Assembly (NCBI RefSeq): GCF_003385595.1
Contig: NZ_QNUE01000006.1
Location: 62,001 to 126,000 of the forward strand
Reading direction: 5' to 3'
DNA: 64,000 bases
DNA from: Chryseobacterium flavum
GTDB lineage: Bacteria > Bacteroidota > Bacteroidia > Flavobacteriales > Weeksellaceae
The first letter of the stretch is position 1; each line of letters begins with the position of its first letter. Under the pieces are notes generated by a model, which saw only the letters and a program-made list of their open reading frames with translations, was not told the origin of the DNA and ran no database searches. Shown piece after piece: positions 50,439 to 61,168 of this stretch. Made by a program: the position numbers and the translations under genes.

Positions 50439-50891
50439 ATGAGTAATATATTTTATTACTCATTGCTTCTTCTCAATATCATTAAAAGCGTGGAAGAAAT
50501 AATTGTAAAACCGGTTATCGCAAAGGAACTTCTGGAATCTCTTCAGACTAAAATAGAAGAGGAGAAGCAGGTTATTGTCCACTGCTGTTTTCCTGCATCC
50601 CCGTTTTTAGGGAATCTGATCAGAATCTGGCATTCAACTTATCTTTTTGATAACCATTCTGATCACAGGAGCAAGCTTATTCACGCTGAAAATATTTCAA
50701 TTTCACCCTATTGGACCCCTGTTCCTTTTATGCAGGACTTTTGGTTTACCCTTGTATTTTCGGGGCTGCCAAAAGATTGTAAAAGTTTCGATCTTAAAGA
50801 GGTAATTCCTGAGGAAGGTGGTTTTTTTGTAGAAGCTATCAAAAGAAACTCTTCTGATGTTTACCGTGTGAAAATATCAGAATCCTACTAG
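50439..50891 (+). CDS. Hypothetical protein
   Basis: This 150-residue protein is not one I recognise. It has Cys, Trp and Pro positions that look structured (HCCFPASPFLGNLIRIWHS, SPYWTPVPFMQDFWFTLVF) and could be a small alpha/beta domain. The first 15 residues are hydrophobic and may be untranslated; an in-frame GTG near codon 18 is another possible start. Its stop lies 1 nt before the next ATG, so it is co-expressed with the ANT(6)-like gene. Confidence 0.65.
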   Translation: MSNIFYYSLLLLNIIKSVEEIIVKPVIAKELLESLQTKIEEEKQVIVHCCFPASPFLGNLIRIWHSTYLFDNHSDHRSKLIHAENISISPYWTPVPFMQDFWFTLVFSGLPKDCKSFDLKEVIPEEGGFFVEAIKRNSSDVYRVKISESY

Positions 50892-50892
50892 T

Positions 50893-51759
50893 ATGAGAGC
50901 AAGAGAGGAAAAACTGAACCAGATCATTGACTGGGCTGAAAACAATCCCGATATACGGGCTGTTTTATTAACCAGTTCACTGGTAAATCCCTATGCTCCG
51001 GTAGATGACTTCAGTGATCTTGATGTAGAACTCGTTTTAGAAAGCAGAAAAGCTTACGAAGTCAACAATAGCTGGATCAGTATTTTCGGAGATCCTATAT
51101 CCATGATTGAGGAAAGTGATACGGTCTTTGAAGGAAAACATGCCATGAAAATGGTTTTGTACAAAGATCATGTAAAAGTTGATTTTAAGCTTTATCAGGT
51201 ATCAGAGTTCCTGGAAGATGTGAAAGAAAAAGTTCTTCCTGAAGACTGGGATCTTGGATATCAGGTGTTGGTTGATAAAGACGCTCTGACTGAAAATATG
51301 AAGCCTCCCACTTATCAGTCTGTTATGATTCATCCTCCTGAAGAACAAAAATTTCAGCAGTTGATCAATGATTTCTGGTGGGATACGACATATGTGGCAA
51401 AATGCCTTAAACGGGAAGATATTTTTTATGCTAAATTTATGTCCGAAAATGTATTGCGGACAGATTACCTGGTTCCTCTGATTGAATGGTATATTGCCGG
51501 TAATCATGACTGGAATATGATAACGACCAATAAGCACGGAAGGCTTTTTAAAAAATATTTGTCTGCAGGGATGTGGAATGAAGTGGAGTCTACATTTTCA
51601 GGGAGTAATATTGAAGAAAACTGGTCTGCCTTGTTTGCCTATGCAGATCTGGTTCATAAACTGGGGACATCTGTAGCTCAAAGACTGGATTTTACCTATC
51701 CTTTTAAGCTCGAGGAAGATATCCGGAATTATCTTTCTGAAGTAAGATCAATGCCTTGA
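50893..51759 (+). CDS. Aminoglycoside 6-adenylyltransferase-like protein
   Basis: The 288-residue protein has the ANT(6)/AadK layout: an N-terminal nucleotidyltransferase with AVLLTSSLVNPYAPVDDFSDLDVELVL (DxD metal-binding pair), FGDPISMIEESD and KVDFKLYQ, followed by a helical C-terminal domain (FWWDTTYVAKCLKREDIFYAKFM). Family members adenylate streptomycin at O-6; many chromosomal versions in environmental bacteria have no proven resistance role. Length and motifs are complete. The stop codon abuts the convergent GMC oxidoreductase gene. Confidence 0.88.
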   Translation: MRAREEKLNQIIDWAENNPDIRAVLLTSSLVNPYAPVDDFSDLDVELVLESRKAYEVNNSWISIFGDPISMIEESDTVFEGKHAMKMVLYKDHVKVDFKLYQVSEFLEDVKEKVLPEDWDLGYQVLVDKDALTENMKPPTYQSVMIHPPEEQKFQQLINDFWWDTTYVAKCLKREDIFYAKFMSENVLRTDYLVPLIEWYIAGNHDWNMITTNKHGRLFKKYLSAGMWNEVESTFSGSNIEENWSALFAYADLVHKLGTSVAQRLDFTYPFKLEEDIRNYLSEVRSMP

Positions 51760-53340
51760 TCAGGTAAATTCATTCTGGCTGATCAGATTCTCCATGCAGT
51801 ATTCTGCAATAGCGGTAATTGTAACAAAAGGGTTTACTCCAATTGTTCCCGGAATTAATGATCCATCCAGAACATACAGATTATCGTGTCCTTTCAGTTT
51901 ACCATATTCATTAGTAGCTTCTCCCAATACACAGCCTCCGAGCGGATGATAACAGATGTCGGCTCCTAAACCATTATGAAACAGAAAGTGGCTTCTGGTA
52001 CCACCATTTGCTTTATTCATTTTTCTAATAAAGAACCTGGCATTTTCTTTCATATTTGCCGTATTACTTTCATCCCAGTTTACCTTCAGAGACCGGCTAT
52101 TGTGGTCAAAAGATACTTCTCCTTTTTTATCAACTCTGTTAATCAGCAGATATAAAGCTGTTGCAACATCCATTCCCATAGGTAATGGAGCAATTTCTGT
52201 GAAAAAAGGATGCTCATCATCATCCCAGTTATCAATTCCTCCTACCGGAATTGTTGATTGTTTTGAACCTGTGCCCCCGGTTAAAGGCCTGACCCAGTTT
52301 CTTCCGGTCATAAAGTTTCCGTTGTTTCCCCAATTTTTCCCGATTCGTTCGTTGAGAGGAAAATTATTAATGGCATTTGACTGCATTAACAGCTGTAAGG
52401 TTCCCATAGTTCCTGCTGCAAGAATAAGCTTTTTGCACCGGAAACTTTTGTCAGCGATTCTATTTCCCGAAGTGTCAGTTTGTTGTACATTTAATGTATA
52501 GCCTTTATCATCATTAAGCTTTATATGGTCAACCCTGTGAAGATCAAGAATCTCAAGATTTCCGGTGTCCATTGCTTTTTTCAGGTATGTCCTATCCAGG
52601 CTGTTTTTACCGTAATTATTTCCGTAAATGACCTCAGTATTGAGCGCTGAACGGGGAACTTCATTCCGGAATTCTCTTTCCATGTATTTAAAATCATAAA
52701 CATTCGGAACCCGCATGGTTTTAAAACCTGCATTTTGTGCTTCAGCTTCTCCCACACGGGTAAATTTATAATAAGGACATTCTTTAAGAAATTGTTCGTC
52801 AATGACATTTACCTTTAATTCTTTGCGGACCAGAGGAAAATAATAATTGTAAAATTTTTCGGCATCAAGATCAGGAAAAACTTCTTTAAAATAACTTTCT
52901 TTCGGGGTAACCGCCATTCCTCCGTTAACAAGTGATCCTCCGCCGACACCTCTTCCTACCCAGATATTAATGTGATCAAAATCCAGTCGGTCAAGAGTTC
53001 CGGTAAAAGGAGTTAAAGAAAAAATATTCATAAAAGGAGCAATGCTTTTTTTCTTAAGCCACGCAGAACTTTTGCCGGGTTTAAGAAGATTGGAAAACGG
53101 AATTCCTGCTTTCTCCCAATTAAGTCCCATTTCCAGTAAAATCACTTTTTTTCCTGCTTCACAAAGACGCAATGCTGACACAGCTCCGCCATATCCACTG
53201 CCAATAATAACAACAGGTGCGTCAATCACTTCCCCGGGAAACGCAGTTTTCTTTTCTGCCGCCATAAAGAAATCAGGCTGAAAAAAATACACTGCTGAAA
53301 TAGCTAGTGCACTTGTCTTAATAAATGTTTTCCTGTCCAT
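51760..53340 (-). CDS. GMC family oxidoreductase, exported
   Basis: The 526-residue protein begins with a secretion signal (MDRKTFIKTSALAISAVYFF; only one Arg, so not a strict twin-arginine motif) and an FAD-binding PVVIIGSGYGGAVSALRLCEAGKKVILLE. Further marks are GRGVGGGSLVNGG, LILAAGTMGTLQLL and a C-terminal HPLGGCVLGEATNEYG with LYVLDGSLIPGTIGVNPFVTITAIAE, as in cholesterol oxidase-type GMC enzymes. The substrate is unknown. It stands alone on the minus strand. Confidence 0.9.
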   Translation of the reverse strand: MDRKTFIKTSALAISAVYFFQPDFFMAAEKKTAFPGEVIDAPVVIIGSGYGGAVSALRLCEAGKKVILLEMGLNWEKAGIPFSNLLKPGKSSAWLKKKSIAPFMNIFSLTPFTGTLDRLDFDHINIWVGRGVGGGSLVNGGMAVTPKESYFKEVFPDLDAEKFYNYYFPLVRKELKVNVIDEQFLKECPYYKFTRVGEAEAQNAGFKTMRVPNVYDFKYMEREFRNEVPRSALNTEVIYGNNYGKNSLDRTYLKKAMDTGNLEILDLHRVDHIKLNDDKGYTLNVQQTDTSGNRIADKSFRCKKLILAAGTMGTLQLLMQSNAINNFPLNERIGKNWGNNGNFMTGRNWVRPLTGGTGSKQSTIPVGGIDNWDDDEHPFFTEIAPLPMGMDVATALYLLINRVDKKGEVSFDHNSRSLKVNWDESNTANMKENARFFIRKMNKANGGTRSHFLFHNGLGADICYHPLGGCVLGEATNEYGKLKGHDNLYVLDGSLIPGTIGVNPFVTITAIAEYCMENLISQNEFT

Positions 53341-53471
53341 GCGCTTTAATTTTCAAAAAGTATGCTACACAAACCGCTACTTATTTTATTTAAAATAGAT
53401 TATACTTTTTATTATAATTTTAACTCTTTATACAATGAAAAATTCATAGTTTTACTTATAATTTAGGTTCT

Positions 53472-54086
53472 ATGAAAAAATATATCCTGTTGTTTTTAAT
53501 TATTCCAATGTGTTTCTTTTCTCAGAAAAAATCAAAGGAAGAAGCAGAAGTGGAAAAATTCCGGAAAGAACTTAACGCAGAATATCTAAACCCGAAAGAA
53601 ACTCCCCTGCGGGATGATAATTTTAAGAATTTCAAAGGCCATCCTTTCTTTCCGTTTGATATCAAATACAGGATCACAGCTAAATTTATTAAGACAAAAG
53701 ATGCCCAACCTTTTGATCTTCCCACCTCTTCAGGCAAAACCAAATCTTACAGAGAATATGGAAAAGCTACATTTGATCTGGATGAAAAATCATATACACT
53801 GACTTTATATCAAAGCCTGGATCTGATTAAACAAAAAAAATATAAAGACTATCTTTTCCTTCCATTCAGAGATGCTACCAATGAAAAAGAAACATATGGA
53901 GGGGGTAAATATATGGACCTGAAAATTCCGGAAGGGAATACCATCATATTGGATTTTAATAAATCTTATCAGCCTTATTGTGCTTATAATGCTTACGATT
54001 ATAACTGTCCTATTGTTCCTCAGGAAAATAAACTTCCTGTAGAAATACGGGCGGGAGTCATGTATGAAGATATTTATCATCATTAA
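53472..54086 (+). CDS. DUF1684 family protein, exported
   Basis: The 204-residue protein has a signal peptide (residues 1-18, ending FFSQ) and the DUF1684 pattern: FRKELNAEYLNPKETPLRDDNFKNFKGHPFFPFD, YREYGKATFDLDEKSYTLTLYQ and a C-terminal YDYNCPIVPQENKLPVEIRAG. The function of the family is unknown. It lies 8 nt before the acetyltransferase gene and is probably in one operon with it. Confidence 0.85.
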   Translation: MKKYILLFLIIPMCFFSQKKSKEEAEVEKFRKELNAEYLNPKETPLRDDNFKNFKGHPFFPFDIKYRITAKFIKTKDAQPFDLPTSSGKTKSYREYGKATFDLDEKSYTLTLYQSLDLIKQKKYKDYLFLPFRDATNEKETYGGGKYMDLKIPEGNTIILDFNKSYQPYCAYNAYDYNCPIVPQENKLPVEIRAGVMYEDIYHH

Positions 54087-54094
54087 ATCATAAT

Positions 54095-54568
54095 ATGGTA
54101 AGTCTTGAATTTTTTGATACAGCCGATCTTTCATCAATCTGTTATGTGCTGAATGATGAGCAGTCACAATTTACAGCTACAGCAGAAGAAGCCCTCCAGA
54201 GAATTAAAGAAAGGGAAGATCATGATGCTTTTCCGGTGACTATTCTGGAAGGCGAACAACCCGTTGGCTTCTTTGTGCTTGACTTTGGAAAAGATAAGTT
54301 TGAACTTACTGATAACGCTAACTCTGTTTTGATAAGGTCATTATCTGTAAATCCGTCCATGCAGGGAAAAGGTATTGGAATAGCTGCTATGCAGAAGGTA
54401 GATGATTTCATCAGAGAACATTTTAAGAGCTGTAATGAAATTGTCTTGGCTGTAAACCATAAAAATGAATCTGCCTATCATATTTATCTTAAATCGGGAT
54501 ATCTGCATGACGGAAAAACAAGAATAGGAAAAAGCGGACTTCAGTATCTGATGTACAAAAAGCTTTAA
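54095..54568 (+). CDS. GNAT family N-acetyltransferase
   Basis: The 157-residue protein shows the GNAT core: SVLIRSLSVNPSMQGKGIGIAAMQKVDDFI with the acetyl-CoA loop QGKGIG and NHKNESAYHIYLKSGYLHDG as the C-terminal substrate part. It transfers an acetyl group from acetyl-CoA to an amine; the acceptor cannot be predicted. It follows the DUF1684 gene by 8 nt. Confidence 0.9.
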   Translation: MVSLEFFDTADLSSICYVLNDEQSQFTATAEEALQRIKEREDHDAFPVTILEGEQPVGFFVLDFGKDKFELTDNANSVLIRSLSVNPSMQGKGIGIAAMQKVDDFIREHFKSCNEIVLAVNHKNESAYHIYLKSGYLHDGKTRIGKSGLQYLMYKKL

Positions 54569-54641
54569 GAAAATTTTAAATTCAAAAATTGTTATCCTGC
54601 TGATTCTTTCCATAACTTTGAGTAACATCAAATTATAAAAC

Positions 54642-55451
54642 ATGGAAATATCACTTCATAATCAGGTGGCTGTAGTTACAGGTGCTTCCAGTGGAATTGG
54701 CTCAGGAATCGCAAAATCTTTAGCTTCAGCAGGGGCAACGGTTATTGTCAATCACTCTTCGGAAAGATCTATTGAAGAAGCCAAAGCTGTTTTGAAAGAG
54801 ATCACAGATGCCGGGGGGCAGGGAATGATTTATCAATGTGATGTTTCTAAGGAGGATCAGGTGATCAGCATGTTTAGTGAGGTTATTGCTGAATGGGGAA
54901 CAGTAGATATTCTTGTCAATAATGCAGGGATTCAGAAAGATGCCAGGATTACAGATATGACCCTTGATCAGTGGAACGCAGTAATCGGGGTCAATCTTAC
55001 CGGGCAGTTTCTGTGTGCCAGGGAAGCTATTAAAGAATTTTTACGGAGGGGAATAGATCCTGCACGATCTATTGCCTGTGGTAAAATTATTCATATAAGT
55101 TCTGTTCATGAGATTATTCCCTGGGCAGGGCATGCCAACTATGCGGCAAGTAAAGGGGCTGTACGAATGCTGATGCAAACCCTGGCACAGGAATATGGAG
55201 CTGATAAAATCCGTGTCAATTCCATTTGTCCGGGAGCCATTCAGACTCCAATTAATCAAAATGCATGGAATACTCCGGAAGCACTCAGTGCTCTTCTTAC
55301 TCTTATTCCTTATAACAGAATCGGACAACCGTTGGATATCGGGAATCTGGCTGTATTTCTTGCCAGTGATTTTGCTGATTATATCACAGGGGCGAGCATT
55401 TTCGTTGACGGGGGTATGACTACGTTTGAAAGCTTTTCAACAGGAGGATAG
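54642..55451 (+). CDS. SDR family dehydrogenase, glucose 1-dehydrogenase-like
   Basis: The 269-residue protein has the classic SDR features: VVTGASSGIGSGIAKSLASAGA (NAD(P) binding), VNNAGIQ, the Ser in IIHISSVHEI, catalytic YAASKGAVRM and NSICPGAIQTPIN. The pattern with an NHSSER stretch after the second strand resembles NAD(P)-dependent glucose 1-dehydrogenases, which oxidise glucose to gluconolactone. It lies next to a glucosidase gene, which fits sugar use. The reaction remains inferred. Confidence 0.9.
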   Translation: MEISLHNQVAVVTGASSGIGSGIAKSLASAGATVIVNHSSERSIEEAKAVLKEITDAGGQGMIYQCDVSKEDQVISMFSEVIAEWGTVDILVNNAGIQKDARITDMTLDQWNAVIGVNLTGQFLCAREAIKEFLRRGIDPARSIACGKIIHISSVHEIIPWAGHANYAASKGAVRMLMQTLAQEYGADKIRVNSICPGAIQTPINQNAWNTPEALSALLTLIPYNRIGQPLDIGNLAVFLASDFADYITGASIFVDGGMTTFESFSTGG

Positions 55452-55540
55452 GATCACCAGGTTTTCATGCTGTAAAGAAAACTTAAAGCTGGTTATTGTC
55501 ATTATAAATACATTTTACCATTGTATAAACAATCTCATCT

Positions 55541-58210
55541 ATGTCAGAAAAACAAAGAATTCAGGATATTTCATGGAAGCAGTGGGGGCCTTATGTAAGT
55601 AACCGCGAATGGGGACTTGTGCGGGAAGATTACAGTGAAAATGGTGATGCCTGGAATTATACCGGTCATGATACAGCGGAAGCCAAAACATACCGTTGGG
55701 GAGAGGAAGGAATAGGAGGAATTTGCGATGATCTTCAAAGACTGGTTTTCTCTTTCGGGTTTTGGAACAGGAAGGATAAAATGATTAAGGAAAGATTCTT
55801 CGGACTCACCAATGGCCAGGGAAATCATGGTGAAGATGTAAAGGAGTATTTTTATTATCTGGATTCTACTCCCACGCATTCTTACATGAAGATGCTATAT
55901 AAATATCCTCAAAATGCATTTCCTTATGATGACCTGATAAAAACCAATTCAGAGAGAAATAAAACAGAGCCGGAATATGAACTTATTGATACAGGCGTTT
56001 TTGATCATAATGAATACTTTGATATTTTTATTGAATATGCAAAAGAAAGTCAGAACGATATTTTGGTCAGGCTTACCATTGTCAATAAATCTGAAAAAGA
56101 AGCTTTCCTCATTATTTTGCCAACAGTTTGATTCCGTAATACCTGGAACTGGGGATATAATGATTACAAACCACAGCTGTATGCTGAAGAAGCGGACCGG
56201 ATCAGAGCCAGCCATCAGGATCTTGAAATCAGAAATATATATGCCCGGCAATCTGCAAAGGTTCTGTTTTGCAATAATGAAACAAATAATGAGAGACTTT
56301 ATAAAGCACCCAATGAGTCAAAATATTGTAAAGATGGAATCAACAATTTTGTGATAAACGGAAATTCTCAGGCAATAAATCCAAAAAATACAGGAACAAA
56401 AGCTTCTTTTTTTATTGATGAAGCTTTCAAAACCGGAGAAACTAAAGTATTTGAATTCAGAATTTCAGATAAAGAATTAAAAGATCCTTTCGGGGATTTT
56501 GATGCTGTTTTTAAAGTAAGTCATACTGAAGCAGATGAATTTTATGCAGATATTCAGAAAGGAATAGCTTCGGAAGATGAAAAGCTGGTACAGCGGCAGG
56601 CATTTGCAGGAATGTTGTGGAATAAAATGTTCTACCATTATAATGTTGAAAAATGGCTGAAAGGAGATCCTGCAGAAATACCACCTCCGAAATCCCGTGA
56701 AAAAATAAGAAATTATGACTGGAAGCATCTGAACAATGAACATATTATTTCGATGCCTGATAAATGGGAGTACCCATGGTATGCAACCTGGGACCTGGCC
56801 TTTCATACCATTAGTTTTTCGTTGATTGACCCGGATTTTGCCAAACACCAGCTGAAATTATTTCTGTTCGAATGGTATATGCATCCGAATGGCCAGCTTC
56901 CTGCTTATGAATGGAATCTTAGTGATGTAAACCCTCCCGTACATGCCTGGGCAGTTTTCAGAGTGTTTAAAATTGATGAATATTTAAGAAGTAAGCCGGA
57001 TCTTGAATTTCTGGAAAGCGCATTTCAGAAACTACTGATGAACTTTACCTGGTGGGTCAATAAAAAAGACAGCAACGGAAATAATATTTTTGAAGGAGGC
57101 TTTCTGGGACTTGATAATATAGGGATTTTTGACAGGAATTCAGTACTGCCCAATGGAGAACAGCTTGAACAGTCGGACGGAACAAGCTGGATGGCAATGT
57201 TCGCTCTCAATATGATGAGAATTGCTTTGGAACTGGCTCTGTATAATAAAGTATATGAGGAACTGGCGATAAAGTTTTTTGAACATTTTCTGGCTATTGC
57301 CAATTCACTGGATAATATGGGAGATGAAAAATTCAGTCTCTGGGATGAGGAAGATGAGTTTTTCTATGATGCCATTGCTTCCAGTGACGGAACTCATATG
57401 TATTTAAGATTCCGAACAATCGTGGGTTTGATCCCTATGTTTGCCGTAGAGGTCATAGATGATGAAATGATTGAAAATCTTCCTGACTTTAAGAAAAGAA
57501 TGGAATGGGTGCTGAATAATAAGCCTGAACTTGCTGCTTTGGTTTCCAGATGGCAGGTAAAGGGGCAGGACTCCAAGCATCTTCTGTCTTTACTGCGTGG
57601 GCACCGCTTAAAAAGGCTTTTAAAAAGGATGTTGAATCCTGAAGAATTTTTAAGTGATTATGGAGTACGTGCTTTATCAAAAGAATATGAACAGATGCCA
57701 TACACTTTGAATCTGAATGAAACAGAATATTCGGTACACTATACACCTGCTGAAAGTGACAGCGGGCTTTTCGGAGGAAACAGCAACTGGCGTGGACCTA
57801 TCTGGTTTCCTATTAATTTTCTCATTATTGAAAGCCTCCAGCGGTTTTTCTTTTATTATAGTCCCGACTTTTTAGTTGAATATCCCACCGGAAGCGGAAA
57901 TTATTCTAACCTGGACCAGATTGCAGATTCGTTAAGTAAGAGACTTTCCAGGATATTTTTAAAAGATGAGAATGGAAAACGGCCTGTAAACGGACAGTAT
58001 GAAAGATTCCAGACTGATCCGGACTTTAAAGACTATATTTTATTTTACGAATACTTTCATGGGGATAACGGCCGGGGAGTAGGAGCTTCCCATCAGACAG
58101 GCTGGACCGGATTGATTGCAAAAATTTTACAGCCGAGATTTTCAAGGAAAGAAATGGCCAAGTCAGAAACAGAGATCTCTGCGAATAGTGATAATAATAA
58201 AGAAATCTGA
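55541..58210 (+). pseudogene. MGH1-type glucosidase gene with in-frame TGA
   Basis: One reading frame of 889 codons is open except for a single TGA at 56129-56131. The part before it (196 codons) ends ...FLIILPTV and the part after it continues FRNTWNWGYNDY in the same frame. In relatives this segment reads LPTLWFRNTW, so the TGA most likely replaces the Trp codon TGG by one base change. The rest is intact, with GH63/MGH1-like (alpha/alpha)6 features such as KWEYPWYATWDLAFH and NWRGPIWFPINFL. The protein would be a cytoplasmic glucosidase. Either the gene is inactivated or the base is a sequencing error; a downstream restart would lose the N-terminal domain. Confidence 0.85.
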
Positions 58211-58228
58211 TCTTTTATTATGGTGTTT

Positions 58229-58915
58229 TTATTCAAATATCTGTTGGATAATTTCCAATGATGCAGGTATTTTAAAATCAGTGATATGATAGTGATAATA
58301 GACCAGGAGACTATCAAGAAAATCTTTTCTCAGCGAGGGATGAACTTTGGTTGTATAAAAATTTTCGGTGGTAAGGGCTGTTTTCCATACCGCAGAAATC
58401 TCTTCACTGAAGAGCTGATGAGTTAAACCTGCTGAAAACGTTCCTGTTTCCGGATCTAAAAAATTTCCTTCAGTGAGTAATGGAGCAACTCCCTGAATTT
58501 TTAAAATGGCCAGTAAAAAAAGAAGATGTGACTGATAGTTTTTATGGATCAGTTCCTCAATGAATTCATCAATACTGAGGAAGATACCGGGGTTTTTATT
58601 TTCATATTTAAGGATCTGGTTCAGAAAATCAGCAATAAAAAAAATGACCGTATTAGCTTTAATATCAGTATAAATATCGTTGTTTTTTACCAATTCAAAT
58701 TTTGAAACCAAAGGAATGCCATTACCTCTTGCAGGATTTATAGAGAAATTGAGTCTGTTCAATGGTTGGAGCAGGGCTTTCTTTTTGTTTTTTTTAGAAT
58801 AAATCCCTTTCAGGAAGAAAGCCTGAAAACCCTCTTCTTCTGTAAAACAATGCAGAACCGCATCATTTTCCCCATATTTAATAAATGAAAGTAAAAATCC
58901 GTTTTGTGAATTCAT
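58229..58915 (-). CDS. recO: DNA repair protein RecO
   Basis: The 228-residue protein has the RecO layout: an N-terminal OB-fold beginning NGFLLSFIKYGENDAVLHCFTEEEG followed by a helical domain. The zinc-finger cysteines of some RecO proteins are absent, as usual in Bacteroidota. RecO works with RecR to load RecA on single-stranded DNA at gaps. Its ATG overlaps the stop of porZ (TAATG), so it is the last gene of that operon. Confidence 0.9.
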   Translation of the reverse strand: MNSQNGFLLSFIKYGENDAVLHCFTEEEGFQAFFLKGIYSKKNKKKALLQPLNRLNFSINPARGNGIPLVSKFELVKNNDIYTDIKANTVIFFIADFLNQILKYENKNPGIFLSIDEFIEELIHKNYQSHLLFLLAILKIQGVAPLLTEGNFLDPETGTFSAGLTHQLFSEEISAVWKTALTTENFYTTKVHPSLRKDFLDSLLVYYHYHITDFKIPASLEIIQQIFE

Positions 58916-61167
58916 TAATTGACCACCCCTATTTTAGCTGTAGCTTTATCAGAACCGTCTTCGTTGGTCATCAATACAAAGTAAATGCCTGATGCTACTC
59001 TGGTCCCTTTCTGATTATTTAGGTCCCACTCATAATATCCTCCTCTGGCAACAGCTGAGTGCACTACATTTCCTGCAGCATCTACAATTCTTATATTGGT
59101 TTTTTCTGCTAATCCCTTTATGGTAACTTTTCCTTTGAAATTAGAATAAACTACCGGATTCGGATATACCAGTACATCTCCGAAATTAGAATTTACATCT
59201 GCAACATCTCCCTGATAGGTTACAATTCCATTATAAGTAACAAAATATACTTTACCTGTTTTTTTATCCACTTTTATATCTGTGATACTATTGGTGGGTA
59301 AAGGCGAATTTTCTTTTGTAAAATGCTTTATTGTTTTTTGTCCGTCGGAAGATAAATAATATACACCACCCCCTTCTACAGAAACCCATTTGTAATTTCC
59401 GCCATCCACTTCTATCTGTAAAATATGGGAATCTCTGAAAAGTTCTTCAGCGAGTCCGTTTTGTTCAATAACAATAGGAGAGGCTGTAGGAGCCGGGGTC
59501 TTTATTTCGGTGGCAGCATTAGGAAGAATTCTTAAACCATTATCAGTACCAATCCAGGCATCTCCTGATTTATCAAAAGCCACAGATAATGTTCCTTCTC
59601 CTCCCAGCCCATTGGATTCCTTTAGCATATAATCTGTATCATCAGAAATATTATCAGCCGTTTTATATTCATTTACCCAAAAGTTATTTGTTCTGGGCAA
59701 AGGGATCCACAGCATATTTTCATGAAGAATTGGCTTCTGAACTCCTGAACTTGCAAAATTGTATTTTTTAACCACAAAATCGTCGGCTCCTTTATCATAG
59801 ATTCCTATGGAAGGACTGCCGCTGTCTGTAAATCCGACCGATACAAAAAGATTATTTTGGGCATCGGTGGCAAAACCTACAGGCCGGCGGTAGTATGGTT
59901 CTGCTCCCAGATTATAGTATTTTACGAATTCATAATCTTTGCTTCCTGCATTATACTTCATTTTATAAACTCCATTATCAAACATCGTGTAGTTGGTAAA
60001 AAACACTTCATTATTATTGGTAGGGTTGAATACCGCATCCAAAACATTGGTCTGTCTGGCATTATTGATAAAGAATGAAGGATAAACCCACTCAGTACCG
60101 GTGAAATAATAAAAACCAGGTTTCTTTGGGTTGTCAACCGGGAAATTATAGATGTCTGCTCTGGCCCCGGTGGAAACCAACAACTGATTATTGTCGTATA
60201 AATTTAATTTGTAAGCAAAATTAAAATAGGGGCCTGAAGGTTTATAAGTATTGTTGCTTTCATCTTTTATTCCGGAGAATACAGTTCCGCCAAGCACTTT
60301 TCCTCCGGCCATGATAGCGGTATTGCAGGATTCCCCAAGGCTTACTGCCCCTAAAGAAATACCATTGGTACCGAATGTATATATTCTGTTATCTGTTACT
60401 ACAATATTGGTGGAGGTTACAACAACATCCTTAATACCGGCAAAACTTGCCGGAAGTGGAGTGGGGGTACCATTATTATACAAAAATGCTGAGGTAGCAG
60501 ATGAAAATACCAGTTCAGTTTCCGCATCTATATTATTGAATGCTCCGGGAACTTCTGTAGTCCATGTAGCATATACCGGAAAAGTATTGTTGATTTCATG
60601 ACTTTTCAGCCCGGTGTTGGTAACCGAGTATATTTTATTTCCAAAAATAGTTGCTTCATTACTGGCTTCATATACACCTGCACTGATGAAGAATGCGGAA
60701 TCGCCGAATTCTTTTTTCTTCAGGTTAAAGATGGATACTCCATAACCTACAGAAATAACAGCCTGGTCACCTGTTATTGAGATGTGATTCACCTTCTTAT
60801 TGCCGTTATAACCTGTTGCAATAGGAATATCAACAATATATTTGATTTCATCGGGAGTAATTACATCCATTGATCCGTCTGCATATCCGATAAGACCTGT
60901 TTTTGTCTGTGCATTATAATCAAAAGCAGTTATTCCAACATTATGCAGTCCGTTGGCTTTGGACAGTTTTGTGATCTCTCCGCTTGCTATGGTATAATAG
61001 AATATTCCGTTTTCTGTTGCGGCTATTATTTTTCCATTGTCTTCCTTCATAGCCAGAACATTATTGTAGGAAAAAAGATCCGCCCATTTTTTTGATGAAA
61101 TGACCTGAGCTTTTGTAAGTTGCAGGGATGCTAAAATACCAAGAGAAATTAAAGAGAGTTTTTTCAT
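58915..61167 (-). CDS. porZ: PorZ-like type IX secretion protein (beta-propeller)
   Basis: The 750-residue protein has a signal peptide (residues 1-20), two beta-propeller-like regions and a C-terminal type A sorting domain (VYPNPVVYSNFKGKVTIKGLAEKTNIRI and GTRVASGIYFVLM). In Porphyromonas PorZ is part of the attachment complex that works with the sortase PorU on the cell surface. Linkage of porZ and recO is typical of Flavobacteriia. It is translationally coupled to recO. Confidence 0.88.
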   Translation of the reverse strand: MKKLSLISLGILASLQLTKAQVISSKKWADLFSYNNVLAMKEDNGKIIAATENGIFYYTIASGEITKLSKANGLHNVGITAFDYNAQTKTGLIGYADGSMDVITPDEIKYIVDIPIATGYNGNKKVNHISITGDQAVISVGYGVSIFNLKKKEFGDSAFFISAGVYEASNEATIFGNKIYSVTNTGLKSHEINNTFPVYATWTTEVPGAFNNIDAETELVFSSATSAFLYNNGTPTPLPASFAGIKDVVVTSTNIVVTDNRIYTFGTNGISLGAVSLGESCNTAIMAGGKVLGGTVFSGIKDESNNTYKPSGPYFNFAYKLNLYDNNQLLVSTGARADIYNFPVDNPKKPGFYYFTGTEWVYPSFFINNARQTNVLDAVFNPTNNNEVFFTNYTMFDNGVYKMKYNAGSKDYEFVKYYNLGAEPYYRRPVGFATDAQNNLFVSVGFTDSGSPSIGIYDKGADDFVVKKYNFASSGVQKPILHENMLWIPLPRTNNFWVNEYKTADNISDDTDYMLKESNGLGGEGTLSVAFDKSGDAWIGTDNGLRILPNAATEIKTPAPTASPIVIEQNGLAEELFRDSHILQIEVDGGNYKWVSVEGGGVYYLSSDGQKTIKHFTKENSPLPTNSITDIKVDKKTGKVYFVTYNGIVTYQGDVADVNSNFGDVLVYPNPVVYSNFKGKVTIKGLAEKTNIRIVDAAGNVVHSAVARGGYYEWDLNNQKGTRVASGIYFVLMTNEDGSDKATAKIGVVN

Positions 61168-61168
61168 A

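Noticed and set aside
56129..56131. Selenocysteine or other recoding at the TGA in the glucosidase gene
   Set aside because: The family has Trp here, not Cys or Sec, no SECIS-like structure was noticed, and Bacteroidota normally use TGA as stop.
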